Shown one piece after another: positions 8,261-17,391 of a stretch of DNA of 64,000 nt; position 1 is the stretch's first letter; each line of letters begins with the position of its first letter. The translations under genes were made by a program, and so were the position numbers. The stretch lies in contig CAWUIM010000006.1 in the NCBI GenBank assembly GCA_963922595.1, positions 1 to 64,000 of the forward strand, in the 5' to 3' direction. The notes under the pieces were generated by a model. The model was not told where the DNA came from. It did not search any database and saw only the letters and a program-made list of their open reading frames with translations. Source of the stretch: JAJFFW01 sp963922595 (GTDB taxonomy: Bacteria > Pseudomonadota > Alphaproteobacteria > Caulobacterales > Parvularculaceae).

Positions 8261-10492
8261 TTAGTCAACCAGCGTAAAAGACGCCATCAGCCCGCCTTCG
8301 GAGCTGCCGCCAACCCACAGGTGGAAGTCGCCTGGTTCAGCGCCGTAAACGCCGCCCCGTCGCCAGAAGGCGAGATCATCTGTTGTGAGATCGAACGCTA
8401 CTTTCTTCTCTTCGCCTGGCTCAAGAAGAACACGCGTAAACTGTTTCAGCTCCCGCACCGGACGCGTCACGCTGCCCACAAGGTCGCGAATATAAAGCTG
8501 CGCGACTTCGACGCCCGCCATGTCGCCGTCGTTTGCGATTGTTGCTTCGACGCGAAGTGTCTCGCCTGTCCGCAACGACGCGGCGCTTAACTTAAGATCC
8601 GCATAGTGAAAGTCGGCGTAGCTAAGACCGAAGCCGAAATGAAATTGCGGCTCGTAGCCGGCGTCAAGATGGAACGCCGTCATGCCGAGGGAGGTCTGGC
8701 GCGCGCCGACAGGAATATCGTCTATGTGGACGATCTCATTCGGCGAAGGCGGACGTCCGGAATTTTTACGGTTGTAATAAATCGGTATCTGCCCAACGAC
8801 CTTGGGAAACGTTACTGGCAGCTTGCCGGAGGGGGAGGCGCGCCCGAAAAGGAGATCGCTGATCGCCGGCCCGCCCATCGTTCCCGGATGCCAGGCGAAA
8901 AGGAGCGCGTCCACGTCGTCAAGAATATCGCCGAGCGTCAGCGGACGTCCGGCGAGGACGACCGCGATAACAGGTTTTCCAGTCCTTTTGAGCGCCTTGA
9001 CAAGCTGCGTCTGATTGCCAGGCAGGTCGATATCGGCCCTGCTGTGCGCCTCGCCGCTGAGTATCGATTCCTCGCCAAGAAAGACGATGGCGACGTCGGA
9101 GTCTGCGGCGGCCTCAAAAGCGGCGCCGAAATGATCCACTGATTTACTGCGGGTCGATTCCATTGCGGGCGCATATCGCACATCGAAGTCGTCTCCGGCC
9201 GCGTCGCGGATCGCCTGTAATGGCGTAACCGACAGTGTCTCATCGCCGTCGAAAACCCAGGTGCCGATCTGCTCATAGGGCGCATCCGCCATCGGACCGA
9301 TGACAGCGACTGATGTCAGCGCCTTAGGCTTAAGCGGCAGGGTTCGTTCCTCATTCTTCAGGAGGACAACGCCCTGGAGGGCCATCTCCTTCGCAACCGT
9401 CATCGCCTCGCTGTCGCCAAAGCGGGGAAAAGCAGCTGGGTCGGCGTATGCGTCGTCGAAAAGACCGAGGCGGAACTTGGCGCGCAAAACGTTCGCGACC
9501 ATGCGGTCAATCTCATCGATGTTCACATCGCCGTTCTCAATGAGATCAGCGATATGGTTCTGATATGCGTCGCCCGCCATTTCCATATCGATGCCAGCCG
9601 TGATCGCTTCTTCCGCTGACTCGCGATCATTCGCCGTAATACCGTGAACGGACAATTGCGCGATCGAGTTCCAGTCGCTCACTGCAATCCCGTCAAACCG
9701 CCACTCGCCGCGTAAGACATCGCGAAAGAGAAACGAATTTGCGCTCGCCGGCACGCCGTCAATGTCGCTGAAGGACGACATGATCGAGAGGGCGCCAGCC
9801 TCGATGACCGCCTTGAACGGCGGCAAATAAATATTGCGAAGTTCGTTTTCCGGAATATTCGTTGTGCTGTAATCGCGCCCGCTCTCCGACGCGCCATACC
9901 CGGCGAAGTGTTTCGCGCAGGCGCCGATCGATGCACTATCGGCGAGGTCATCGCCCTGAAATCCTTCCGTCATCGCAACGCCGAGCGTGCATGTCAGATA
10001 CGGGTCTTCGCCAAGACTTTCGGCGATCCTTCCCCATCGCGGATCGCGCGAAATATCGATCATGGGCGCAAACGTCCAATTAACACCGCAGCTTGCCGCC
10101 TCGCGCGCAGCGATGCGCGCACCGTCGCGCACAAGGTCAGGGTTCCACGTTGCCGCTTGTCCAAGCGGGATCGGGAAAATGGTTTTAAAGCCGTGAATAA
10201 CGTCGCGGGCGATGAGGAGGGGAACGCCAAGGCGCGTCTCCTCGATTGCAATGCGCTGCAACTCATTGACGATTTCCGGGGAGGTTTGATTGATGACCGA
10301 TCCGATGCGGCCAGAGCGTATGGCGTCTGCAAGATCCGGTGAAATGGCCTCGCCCGTGGCGTCGACCTGGCGCATTTGTCCGATTTTCTCAGTGAGCGTC
10401 ATATCGCGCAACAGCGCGCCCACACGTTGCTCTATATTGTCGTCGGCGCGTTCCGGCGCTTCGGTCGCGTCAATCTTCAAAATCTGGTTCAT
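8261..10492 (-). CDS. GH3 beta-glucosidase (BglX-like, cytoplasmic)
   Basis: Glycoside hydrolase family 3 enzyme of 743 residues that removes non-reducing-end glucose from beta-glucooligosaccharides. The (beta/alpha)8 domain includes WTFAPMIDISRDPRWGR, the KHFAGYG block and the nucleophile in GIAVSDW (Asp273). The second alpha/beta domain and a C-terminal fibronectin type III-like domain (EVAQLYIRD) follow. There is no signal peptide or lipobox, so it should act in the cytoplasm on sugars brought in by the neighbouring transporter. It is last in the leftward order GH16, transporter, GH3, which looks like one operon for beta-1,3-glucan use; 62 bases separate it from the transporter gene. Exact linkage preference is inferred from the neighbours. 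Confidence 0.92.
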   Translation of the reverse strand: MNQILKIDATEAPERADDNIEQRVGALLRDMTLTEKIGQMRQVDATGEAISPDLADAIRSGRIGSVINQTSPEIVNELQRIAIEETRLGVPLLIARDVIHGFKTIFPIPLGQAATWNPDLVRDGARIAAREAASCGVNWTFAPMIDISRDPRWGRIAESLGEDPYLTCTLGVAMTEGFQGDDLADSASIGACAKHFAGYGASESGRDYSTTNIPENELRNIYLPPFKAVIEAGALSIMSSFSDIDGVPASANSFLFRDVLRGEWRFDGIAVSDWNSIAQLSVHGITANDRESAEEAITAGIDMEMAGDAYQNHIADLIENGDVNIDEIDRMVANVLRAKFRLGLFDDAYADPAAFPRFGDSEAMTVAKEMALQGVVLLKNEERTLPLKPKALTSVAVIGPMADAPYEQIGTWVFDGDETLSVTPLQAIRDAAGDDFDVRYAPAMESTRSKSVDHFGAAFEAAADSDVAIVFLGEESILSGEAHSRADIDLPGNQTQLVKALKRTGKPVIAVVLAGRPLTLGDILDDVDALLFAWHPGTMGGPAISDLLFGRASPSGKLPVTFPKVVGQIPIYYNRKNSGRPPSPNEIVHIDDIPVGARQTSLGMTAFHLDAGYEPQFHFGFGLSYADFHYADLKLSAASLRTGETLRVEATIANDGDMAGVEVAQLYIRDLVGSVTRPVRELKQFTRVLLEPGEEKKVAFDLTTDDLAFWRRGGVYGAEPGDFHLWVGGSSEGGLMASFTLVD

Positions 10493-10554
10493 TGCTCATA
10501 CTCTTGCACATAACGGACGTCTTTTGGCGTTTTGGGCGATCATTGCGCGCTCCC

Positions 10555-12027
10555 TTATGCGGGCGACGAGACGGCGGCGACGCCGCGAATGCGCTCTAGC
10601 GCCGCCCGCACTTCGCGCGCTTTTTCTTGCGTGATACCGAAAGTGAAGACCGCCCAGATCGCAATGAGAGATCCGACGATGGGGATGCCGGCGTCGAACA
10701 GGCGTAAGAGAAACAGAGTCTGTTCAGATTGCTCGCCGCCAAGCGCCACATCAAAGCCGGTCATGTTCAACAACACGCCGCCGGTGGCGAGGGCGACGCC
10801 CTGGCCGAGTTTCACAACCCACCAATAGATTGATCCGTACATGCCTTCGCGCCGTTCATGCGTTTCCAGTTCATCGAGATCGACGACGTCAGCCATCATC
10901 GACGGCATCAGCGTAAACAATCCGCCCAATCCGAAGGCGAGCAGGGGCGCCGGGAGAATGACGAGAAGCGGATAGTCCGGATTGTAGCTGAAGAATTTGA
11001 GGATATAGCCGAGGATTGAGAGGCCCATGGCGATCGCAAAGGCGCGCCGTTTCCCAACCTTCAGGCTAATCGCTGTCACAATGGCGATCACAGCGAAAGT
11101 GGAGACGGTCATCGCGGTGCCGGCGTAAGCGGCGTATTTCGCCCCTTCAACCGTGTCGCCGGCGAAGACATAATAGATGATTATGTACGATTGGAATGCG
11201 GCGATCATGATGAAGCCGTTGAAGACGAGAAAGGTTGCGATACAGAGTTTCAGGAACGGAATGAACTTCAATGCCGCCCAGAACCCTTTTGCAAAGTCGG
11301 CGATATTACGGAAAATGCTCTGCAATCGCGAGCCGCCCTCATGGTGATGAGCCTCCAATTCCTTTTCCGCGATATCTTTAAGACGCTCGCGAAGAAAGAT
11401 CGCCGGCAACACGCCGACCGTCATCACGAATAGGCCGATAATAATGGCGAGCCCGGCGGCGCCGTCGACCATATTGGCGAACAGGGGCTCGTATTGTGTC
11501 GCGAAGAGGAGCCAAGGCGTTACAAGATAAGCGAGCTGTCCGATAAAGTTCTGCACGCCCATCAGCCGCGTGCGCTCATGATAATCCGGCGTCATCTCAT
11601 AGCCGAGCGCAACCCACGGCGTTGCGAACACGGTGTATGCAATAAAGAAAATCAGCGAGCCAATTAAAAAGTACCAGAAATAGAAATTCTCGCTGCGCCC
11701 TTCCGGCAATTGCCAGAGCACCATGAAGCAAAGCCCCACTGCAATAGCGCCTACAAAAATGTAGGGACGGCGCCGTCCCCAGCGCGTCTTTGTATTGTCG
11801 GAGACGTACCCCATGATGGGGTCCGTGAGCGCGTCCATTAATCGCGGCAGGCCGCTGAGGAGCCCCACCAGCGCCGGGTTCATGCCGAGGCCGATATTGA
11901 GAATGATCATCATTCGGCCGATTGAATCGGCGAGAAGATTGTTCACGAATGCGCCCGATCCGTAGACCAGCATCTGCGGCGCCGGCACACGATCTTCAGG
12001 CGCCGTTTTCGAGTTTTCAGCGGCCAT
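10555..12027 (-). CDS. GPH-family sugar:cation symporter (MFS superfamily)
   Basis: A 490-residue inner-membrane transporter with about 12 hydrophobic helices. The MelB/LacS-type signature of the glycoside-pentoside-hexuronide family is clear near the N-terminus: DALTDPIMGYVSDNTKTRWG, with RRRPYI next. Family members couple glycoside uptake to sodium or protons. The ATG at 12027 overlaps the GH16 stop in TGATG, so the two genes are translationally coupled; a GTG one codon earlier is possible. Placed between a secreted laminarinase and a cytoplasmic beta-glucosidase, its likely cargo is a short laminari-oligosaccharide or glucose. The central loop contains a charged KDIAEKELEAHHHEGG segment that would lie in the cytoplasm. 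Confidence 0.9.
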   Translation of the reverse strand: MAAENSKTAPEDRVPAPQMLVYGSGAFVNNLLADSIGRMMIILNIGLGMNPALVGLLSGLPRLMDALTDPIMGYVSDNTKTRWGRRRPYIFVGAIAVGLCFMVLWQLPEGRSENFYFWYFLIGSLIFFIAYTVFATPWVALGYEMTPDYHERTRLMGVQNFIGQLAYLVTPWLLFATQYEPLFANMVDGAAGLAIIIGLFVMTVGVLPAIFLRERLKDIAEKELEAHHHEGGSRLQSIFRNIADFAKGFWAALKFIPFLKLCIATFLVFNGFIMIAAFQSYIIIYYVFAGDTVEGAKYAAYAGTAMTVSTFAVIAIVTAISLKVGKRRAFAIAMGLSILGYILKFFSYNPDYPLLVILPAPLLAFGLGGLFTLMPSMMADVVDLDELETHERREGMYGSIYWWVVKLGQGVALATGGVLLNMTGFDVALGGEQSEQTLFLLRLFDAGIPIVGSLIAIWAVFTFGITQEKAREVRAALERIRGVAAVSSPA

Positions 12028-13007
12028 CACTCTGCCGGCGTTGAATCGTTTGTGGGCTGATAGACGCGCACCCAGTCGACGAGCATGGTTTTGGGATAGC
12101 CCTCAACGCTGACGCCTCGGTCGTTCTTGTCTTCCGCCAGATGTCCGCCGACAGCGAAATTGATGATCAGATAAAAAGGATGGTCAAAGGGCGCATGCTT
12201 GCGTTTGCGCCCCTCTCGTGTCGATGAGCGCCAGTTGCGCGATGTTAGTGTGGAATACTTTTCACCGTCGAGGAACCAGGAAATTTCTCCCTCTCGCCAT
12301 TCAACCGCGAAAGTATGAAAGCCGTCCGCCGTTTCCTTCAGGTGCGTGTCATCCCCCTTGTAGGTGTTCTCCGGCCATTCGCCGCCGAAATGGAGCGTTC
12401 CGTAAATTCGGTCTTCCTTTTTGTCTTTACAGGACCGGCAAGGCGCGCCGAGGTTTACCGCTTCCACAATGTCGATTTCGCCTGAGGCGGCCCAGCCGCC
12501 ATAAGTCTCGTTCGCCGGCAACATCCAGATCGCCGGCCATGTGCCTTGTCCTTCTGGGAGTTTGGCGCGCACCTCCACGCGGCCATAGAGCCATTGCGCT
12601 TTGCCTTTGGTCGTTAGCTTCGCTGACGAAAACGGCTGAACTTTTAGCTCCTCGGCGTCTTTTTCTGTCTTGCGAAGATGGCTGGGCAAGGCTGAACCGC
12701 GCATCCATTCTCTGCGCGCGACAACCGACAAATTGCCGTCTTTGACAAAGGAATTTTCAGGGCGCTCCGTGTAACACTGTTTTTCTTCATTCCCGCCGCC
12801 CCAGCAATCCACCTCATGCGACCATTTGGCGCCGTCGATTTCGTTCCCGTCAAATTCGTCCGACCACACTAAGGTCCAACCCTCGCGGTCCGCGCTTCCA
12901 GACGACGCGGCCGGTTCCTCCGCCGCGGTTACCTGGTCCGCGGCCTCTTGCGCATACGAGCTTGCGTTTATCGCGGCGCTAACTGCAATCAGTGTTTTCC
13001 AAACCAT
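12027..13007 (-). CDS. Secreted GH16 endo-beta-1,3-glucanase (laminarinase-like)
   Basis: A 326-residue exported glycoside hydrolase of family 16. The signal peptide is short (MVWKTLIAVSAAINASSYAQ). The catalytic motif GEIDIVE is at residues 176-182, with Glu177 as nucleophile and Glu182 as acid/base; its EIDIVE spacing without a beta-bulge methionine is one of the GH16 subtypes common in laminarinases. Other family blocks are LVWSDEFDG, YGRVEVRAKLP, TWPAIWMLP and FHTFAVEW. GH16 also includes agarases and carrageenases, but WPAIWMLP and the GH3 neighbour favour beta-1,3-glucan. ATG 13007 has GAGGG 8 bases upstream. First gene of the leftward operon, with a LacI-type operator in its leader. 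Confidence 0.92.
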   Translation of the reverse strand: MVWKTLIAVSAAINASSYAQEAADQVTAAEEPAASSGSADREGWTLVWSDEFDGNEIDGAKWSHEVDCWGGGNEEKQCYTERPENSFVKDGNLSVVARREWMRGSALPSHLRKTEKDAEELKVQPFSSAKLTTKGKAQWLYGRVEVRAKLPEGQGTWPAIWMLPANETYGGWAASGEIDIVEAVNLGAPCRSCKDKKEDRIYGTLHFGGEWPENTYKGDDTHLKETADGFHTFAVEWREGEISWFLDGEKYSTLTSRNWRSSTREGRKRKHAPFDHPFYLIINFAVGGHLAEDKNDRGVSVEGYPKTMLVDWVRVYQPTNDSTPAE

Positions 13008-13054
13008 GGCCAGACCCTCTTATGCTTGGTTCTCATTAGAATAACGCCAGAAAA

Positions 13055-13068
13055 AGACAACCTTGTCA
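13055..13068. promoter_or_regulatory. Probable LacI-family operator in front of the GH16 operon
   Basis: The palindrome AGACAACCTTGTCA differs by one end base from the perfect 14-mer in front of the first TonB receptor gene (TGACAACCTTGTCA at 14409-14422). It lies 48 bases upstream of the GH16 start and 110 bases before the divergent lacI-type gene, so one site could control the operon and possibly the regulator itself. Confidence 0.8.
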
Positions 13069-13177
13069 TTTTTTTATCGATCCATCCTGAAGTCAACGCT
13101 ATTGTGATGGGAGAAGCGCTATTTGATCCGGCGCATGATGATATATTGCAGTGCGGCGATGCGAGAGTTGCGGGACG

Positions 13178-14221
13178 ATGGCGACGATCATTGATGTGGC
13201 GAAGAAGGCGGGTGTTTCGATCAAGACCGTCTCTCGCGTGATGAACAATCAGGCGAATGTGCGCGAGACGACGCGGTCGCGCGTTCGCGAAGCCATGACG
13301 AGCCTCGGCTACAGTCCGAGCGACGCGGCGCGTCAGATGCGATCTGGAAAATCGACGGCGATCGGCATGCTCTATAGCGATCCCGGCAGCAGTTATCAGT
13401 CTCGCCTTAACCGCGCGATGATGCAGGCGTGCTCAGACGCCGGGCGCTATCTGGTGGTCGGCCTTTTTGACGAGAAACGTTCCGACTGGCGCGCGCAGAT
13501 GGAAGCGTTCCTGGCGCGCACCAAAGTCAGAGATATGATCCTGGTGCCGCCCATGTGCGACTCCTCCGAACTGCAAGAGTGCCTGCATGACGCCGATGTA
13601 AACTTCGTCCTGTTTTCGCCCTCGCATTCCACCTCCGGCGCCGCGGCAGTGACCATGGACGACCGCAAGGCGGCGCGGGAGATGACGCAATATCTGCTCG
13701 ACCTCGGACACCGCCGAATCGCCCATATTTCCGGCCATCCAGACCATATTGCGTCGCTTTTGCGCCGTCAGGGCTATGAGGAAGCGATCACCGCATTCGG
13801 GTTGCCGCGCCCTGGACCCGACATGTTGCGCGAGGGAAGGTTTGACTTCCGGACCGCGCTCGCCGGAGCGGAGCAATTGCTGCGCGCTGAGGATCGACCC
13901 ACGGCGATCTTCTCTGCAAGCGACGATATGGCCGCCGCCGTCTACATGGCGGCGGGAAAGCTTGGCCTGTCCGTACCCGAACAGGTTTCCGTCGCCGGCT
14001 TCGACGATGTGGCGATCGCACAGACGATTTGGCCTGCTCTAACCACAGTCGCGCAACCGCTCGAAGAAATGGCGGCGGATTCGGTCCGCGTCCTGAGCGA
14101 CAAAATTTTTTCCCAGCCTGATGCAAAAATGTCAGAGTGGATTGTTGCGGCGCACAAGATCGTAGCGCGCGAATCCTGCGCGCCGCCGCCATCGTCGAAA
14201 AAATTAAAAAAAGCCGTGTGA
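13178..14221 (+). CDS. LacI-family transcriptional regulator of the beta-glucan locus
   Basis: A 347-residue LacI/GalR regulator. The N-terminal helix-turn-helix reads IIDVAKKAGVSIKTVSRVMN (residues 4-23), followed by the hinge region and a periplasmic-binding-protein-like effector domain with the usual block VPEQVSVAGFDD near residue 275. It stands back to back with the GH16 operon and directly before the first TonB receptor gene, each preceded by the same palindrome, which makes it the likely local repressor; release would be by a glucan-derived sugar. The ATG at 13178 is chosen because it begins the canonical MATIIDVAKKAG; a GTG nine codons earlier is less likely. The C-terminus ends in a short lysine-rich tail. 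Confidence 0.93.
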   Translation: MATIIDVAKKAGVSIKTVSRVMNNQANVRETTRSRVREAMTSLGYSPSDAARQMRSGKSTAIGMLYSDPGSSYQSRLNRAMMQACSDAGRYLVVGLFDEKRSDWRAQMEAFLARTKVRDMILVPPMCDSSELQECLHDADVNFVLFSPSHSTSGAAAVTMDDRKAAREMTQYLLDLGHRRIAHISGHPDHIASLLRRQGYEEAITAFGLPRPGPDMLREGRFDFRTALAGAEQLLRAEDRPTAIFSASDDMAAAVYMAAGKLGLSVPEQVSVAGFDDVAIAQTIWPALTTVAQPLEEMAADSVRVLSDKIFSQPDAKMSEWIVAAHKIVARESCAPPPSSKKLKKAV

Positions 14222-14368
14222 ATGCGGTGATATGGCGGGATTGGAACAATTCGCTCGCGCCGATCACAGCCGCGTAACTCTGACATTTGGCCGCTCGCAA
14301 AACCGTCACAGGCGAATTTTTGCTGAAATCCATCTCGCGGTGCGGCGTATTTTCCGCCGTGTAACATG

Positions 14369-14430
14369 TTGACAAATTCCTTACGAAGCCGAACCATCAG
14401 GGCCTAAATGACAACCTTGTCATCGGGAGG
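14369..14430 (+). promoter_or_regulatory. Promoter and leader of the first TonB receptor gene
   Basis: A TTGACA hexamer at 14369-14374 is a good -35 candidate; the -10 at 14392-14397 (AACCAT) is poor. The LacI-type operator lies just downstream, and a strong GGGAGG ribosome site at 14425-14430 precedes the ATG at 14437. The poor -10 may mean an activator is needed or that the true promoter is elsewhere. Confidence 0.4.
14409..14422. promoter_or_regulatory. LacI-family operator in front of the first TonB receptor gene
   Basis: TGACAACCTTGTCA has perfect 6-base half-sites (TGACAA/TTGTCA) around a CC centre. It ends three bases before the ribosome site GGGAGG of the receptor gene, so a bound repressor would block early elongation or the promoter edge. 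The same sequence with one change stands before the GH16 operon at 13055. Confidence 0.85.
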
Positions 14431-14436
14431 AAACAG

Positions 14437-17229
14437 ATGGGCAAGAAGAAGATGTTTTACCTATCCGCAGTTGCGCACACAGCGCTTCTCGCGGCGAGCG
14501 CGCAGGCGCAAGAGGCGATTGACCCCAACGAAGACGATTTTTCGGATGAGATCGTTGTCACGGTTGAGCGGCGTGAGCAGGGCCTCCAGGACTATGCAGG
14601 CACCGCCGCCGCGATCAGCGGCGAGGATCTGAAGGCGCTCGGCATCCAAAATATCAATGACATCGACGGGAAGCTCCCGGGTGTTTCGATCGCCAACAAT
14701 CAGGGCAATATCGAAGTCTACATTCGCGGCGTCGGCTCTTCCAACAACACCGAACTCGGCGATCCGGCCGCGGCGACGCACCTTAATGACGTATACGTGC
14801 CGCGCCCCTCCGGTTTCGGCGCAGCGTTTTTCGATATTCAACGCGTCGAGGTGAACATTGGTCCGCAGGGCACGCTTCGTGGCCGCAACGCGACGGCCGG
14901 GTCGGTCAATATTATCCCCTGGGCCCCGGGTCTCAACGTTTTTGACGCAGGCGTGGAAGCGTCGTACGGGAATTTCAATCAGTATACGGTTGAAGGATAT
15001 GTCAACGCGCCTGTGACGGATTACTCCGCGTTCCGTATTGCCGCGTTCCGGCGCGAGCGCGACAGTTTCCTGAACAGCGTGACGCCGGATAGTTCGGTGC
15101 TCGGGCTCGATATTCCTACATCCGAAGCCGAAGGGGTCGGCGTCGCCGAAGCGGCTGACGATTTCGGCGTGCGCGGCGCGTTCTTGATCGAGCCCACCGA
15201 ACGTCTTCGTTTCACTGTTACAGGCGATTACATCTTCCAGCGCGGCACCGGCTATACGGGCATTAACTTCGCCAATCCGCTCGGCAACGGCATCGATCCT
15301 GCGACCATTACCGAGCCACGCAACGTGTTTGGCCGCGGCATCACGCCCGAAGAAGACACCGAGCATTGGGGTGTTAAGGGCGAGCTCGAATATGAAGGCG
15401 AGTGGTTCAATATTGAGTATATCGGTTCATTCCGTGACCTCGTTTATGATTATGAATTCATCACGCCGGTTTCGCCTGATTATCCGGGCGCTCTCGACAA
15501 TATCGGCGTCGGCGCCTTCGATGACTTCTCTCGCGTTCGTTTCATCACAGATTCAGAATCGATCATCCAGGAACTGAGGTTCTATGGCGACTCCTTCGAG
15601 GATAGGCTGACATGGAATATCGGCGGCTTTTACTTCCGGGAAGACCAGCGGACATTCCTTGGTTCCACAGGAGACCGAAATCCCTTCTTCCAAGGAATTG
15701 AGTTCAATCAAACCACTGATACGGAAAGTTATTCGTTCTATGGTGACGCCACTTTCTCGCTAACAGATCGTGTTCGGTTAACGGGCGGCGTTCGGTATAC
15801 AAACGATGTTAAGGAGCGCTTCGGAATTAATGCGCGTTACGCGTTTGGTTTCGGCGGTCCGAATTTTAGCTGTTGTTTTACAAACGGCGTTGGTCTCGGA
15901 ACAGAAGGATTTGAATTCGCAGGATTCGGTCGGACTATCTTCAATCCGGACACCAATTCCGATGGATCGATTGATCCCGGCGAGTCGCTTGCTTTCTTTT
16001 TTGACGGCGTCTCTCAATTCGGCGATCGCGACGGATTTGTCGCGGCCTTTCCGAACATGTTACCGATCGATGACGCTATTCAGGTTATTCCTGTCGATCA
16101 GCGCCCGCTTTGCGACGGCGTAGAATTCGCTTTCAGTGGTGATTGTACGAATACAATTGTTCCAATCTTCGACGGGCGCATTCCGTTTACGCTCGCGCCG
16201 TTTAACTCTTCCTTCGCGTTGCAGAACGGTCGCCTCGACAATGATTTCGTTGATTGGCGTGTCCGGCTTGAATTTGACGCCGGCGACGACAATCTCCTTT
16301 ATGCGTTGGTCTCGACCGGCAACAAGTCCGGCGGTTTCAACGATAATATTGAGGGAACGGCTGGTCTTGATCTCGGCAATCCAGCGACGTCTGCGCCCCA
16401 GGCTTTCGTTACAGATACGCTTGCGCCGACATACGGTCCTGAAACCCTGCGCCTATATGAGATCGGATCGAAGAACGAATTTGGCGTCGGCGATATTGGC
16501 GTGATCCTGAACCTGTCGGCGTTCTATTACGATTACGACGATCTGCAATTGTCGACTCTGTTATCGACGGCGCAAGCTCTTGACTTTACCGGAATAGACA
16601 CCAGCCAGATCGATCCGGACATTCTCGACAATCTCGGCGGTCAAGTCGTCGGCTTTACGTTTAACGCATCAGACGCAGAGATTTATGGCGCCCAGTGGGA
16701 AAGCAAGCTGCAATTCCCCGGCGATCTTAACTGGGATTTGACCTACCTCTGGCTTCCAGAAGCGAATGTTGTGAACTCGCAGGAGATCCAGGACTCTCGT
16801 TTCCAGGCAGACGTCGATCCTATGAACTCGGTAAACCGGTCGATTGAAGGCAACCGCCTTATCCGGACGCCGAAGCATCAATTAAACACATCGTTGACGA
16901 AGGCTTGGCCGACGAGTTTCGGTCAAATCGACGGCGTGATCTCGCTGGGGTATCGCTCTTCTCAGTTCATGACCATCTTTAATAGTCAGGATTTCAATAA
17001 TCCGACTAATCCGGAGCTTCGTCTGAATGACGAGGTTGGCGGATACGTCACGATCGATATGGGCGCGGGTGTTTCCTTTGGCGACGAAGGCAAGTACCGG
17101 CTCGAGGGGTATGTCAACAATCTGACAGACATTGAACGTCCGCAGGCGATCATTATCACGCAATTCGATAATACGCGGTTCTTCAACGCGCCGCGCACTT
17201 ACGGCATTCGCGTCCGCGCTCGTCTCTAA
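14437..17229 (+). CDS. TonB-dependent outer-membrane receptor (glucan locus)
   Basis: A 930-residue TonB-dependent receptor. It has a signal peptide ending in AQAQ and a TonB box-like DEIVVTVERR. The plug domain covers about residues 45-160 (VYIRGVGSSNNTELGD; the GPQGTLRGRNATAG turn typical of plug ends). A 22-strand barrel ends in the C-terminal RVRARL-type segment. It probably imports beta-glucan oligosaccharides across the outer membrane using TonB energy. It follows the lacI-type gene on the same strand and has its own operator and GGGAGG site. A central loop contains a Cys479-Cys480 pair in a motif also found in the second receptor. Bases 15640-16300 look somewhat poorer in GC than the flanks, suggesting a variable surface part. 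A terminator follows. Confidence 0.94.
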   Translation: MGKKKMFYLSAVAHTALLAASAQAQEAIDPNEDDFSDEIVVTVERREQGLQDYAGTAAAISGEDLKALGIQNINDIDGKLPGVSIANNQGNIEVYIRGVGSSNNTELGDPAAATHLNDVYVPRPSGFGAAFFDIQRVEVNIGPQGTLRGRNATAGSVNIIPWAPGLNVFDAGVEASYGNFNQYTVEGYVNAPVTDYSAFRIAAFRRERDSFLNSVTPDSSVLGLDIPTSEAEGVGVAEAADDFGVRGAFLIEPTERLRFTVTGDYIFQRGTGYTGINFANPLGNGIDPATITEPRNVFGRGITPEEDTEHWGVKGELEYEGEWFNIEYIGSFRDLVYDYEFITPVSPDYPGALDNIGVGAFDDFSRVRFITDSESIIQELRFYGDSFEDRLTWNIGGFYFREDQRTFLGSTGDRNPFFQGIEFNQTTDTESYSFYGDATFSLTDRVRLTGGVRYTNDVKERFGINARYAFGFGGPNFSCCFTNGVGLGTEGFEFAGFGRTIFNPDTNSDGSIDPGESLAFFFDGVSQFGDRDGFVAAFPNMLPIDDAIQVIPVDQRPLCDGVEFAFSGDCTNTIVPIFDGRIPFTLAPFNSSFALQNGRLDNDFVDWRVRLEFDAGDDNLLYALVSTGNKSGGFNDNIEGTAGLDLGNPATSAPQAFVTDTLAPTYGPETLRLYEIGSKNEFGVGDIGVILNLSAFYYDYDDLQLSTLLSTAQALDFTGIDTSQIDPDILDNLGGQVVGFTFNASDAEIYGAQWESKLQFPGDLNWDLTYLWLPEANVVNSQEIQDSRFQADVDPMNSVNRSIEGNRLIRTPKHQLNTSLTKAWPTSFGQIDGVISLGYRSSQFMTIFNSQDFNNPTNPELRLNDEVGGYVTIDMGAGVSFGDEGKYRLEGYVNNLTDIERPQAIIITQFDNTRFFNAPRTYGIRVRARL

Positions 17230-17235
17230 CGCGCG

Positions 17236-17346
17236 CCGCAGCGATCAGCCTCCTGATCGCTGCGGAACATGCCATTTGTCGGCAAAGCCAAGGGCGGGGG
17301 TGCGCCGCGGCATGGTGATCAAGTCATCACGCCGCGGCGATTTTTT
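17236..17346 (+). terminator. Hairpin plus Rho-independent terminator after the first receptor gene
   Basis: A perfect 13-base inverted repeat, CCGCAGCGATCAG/CTGATCGCTGCGG at 17236-17265, lacks a T run. A second hairpin, CGCCGCGG (17303-17310) with CCGCGGCG (17332-17339) and an inner GTGAT/ATCAC pair, is followed by A and six T. The second is the likely intrinsic terminator for the rightward receptor gene; both lie between convergent genes. Confidence 0.85.
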
Positions 17347-17391
17347 ATCGGCTGCTCCGTGGACGCGATTCGCGTTAGATGCGGCGCGTGT

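Noticed and set aside
14461..15366. 301-codon open frame on the minus strand inside the first receptor gene
   Set aside because: It lies wholly opposite a well-supported receptor gene and its arginine-rich product shows no domain; it is a frame shadow of GC-rich coding DNA.
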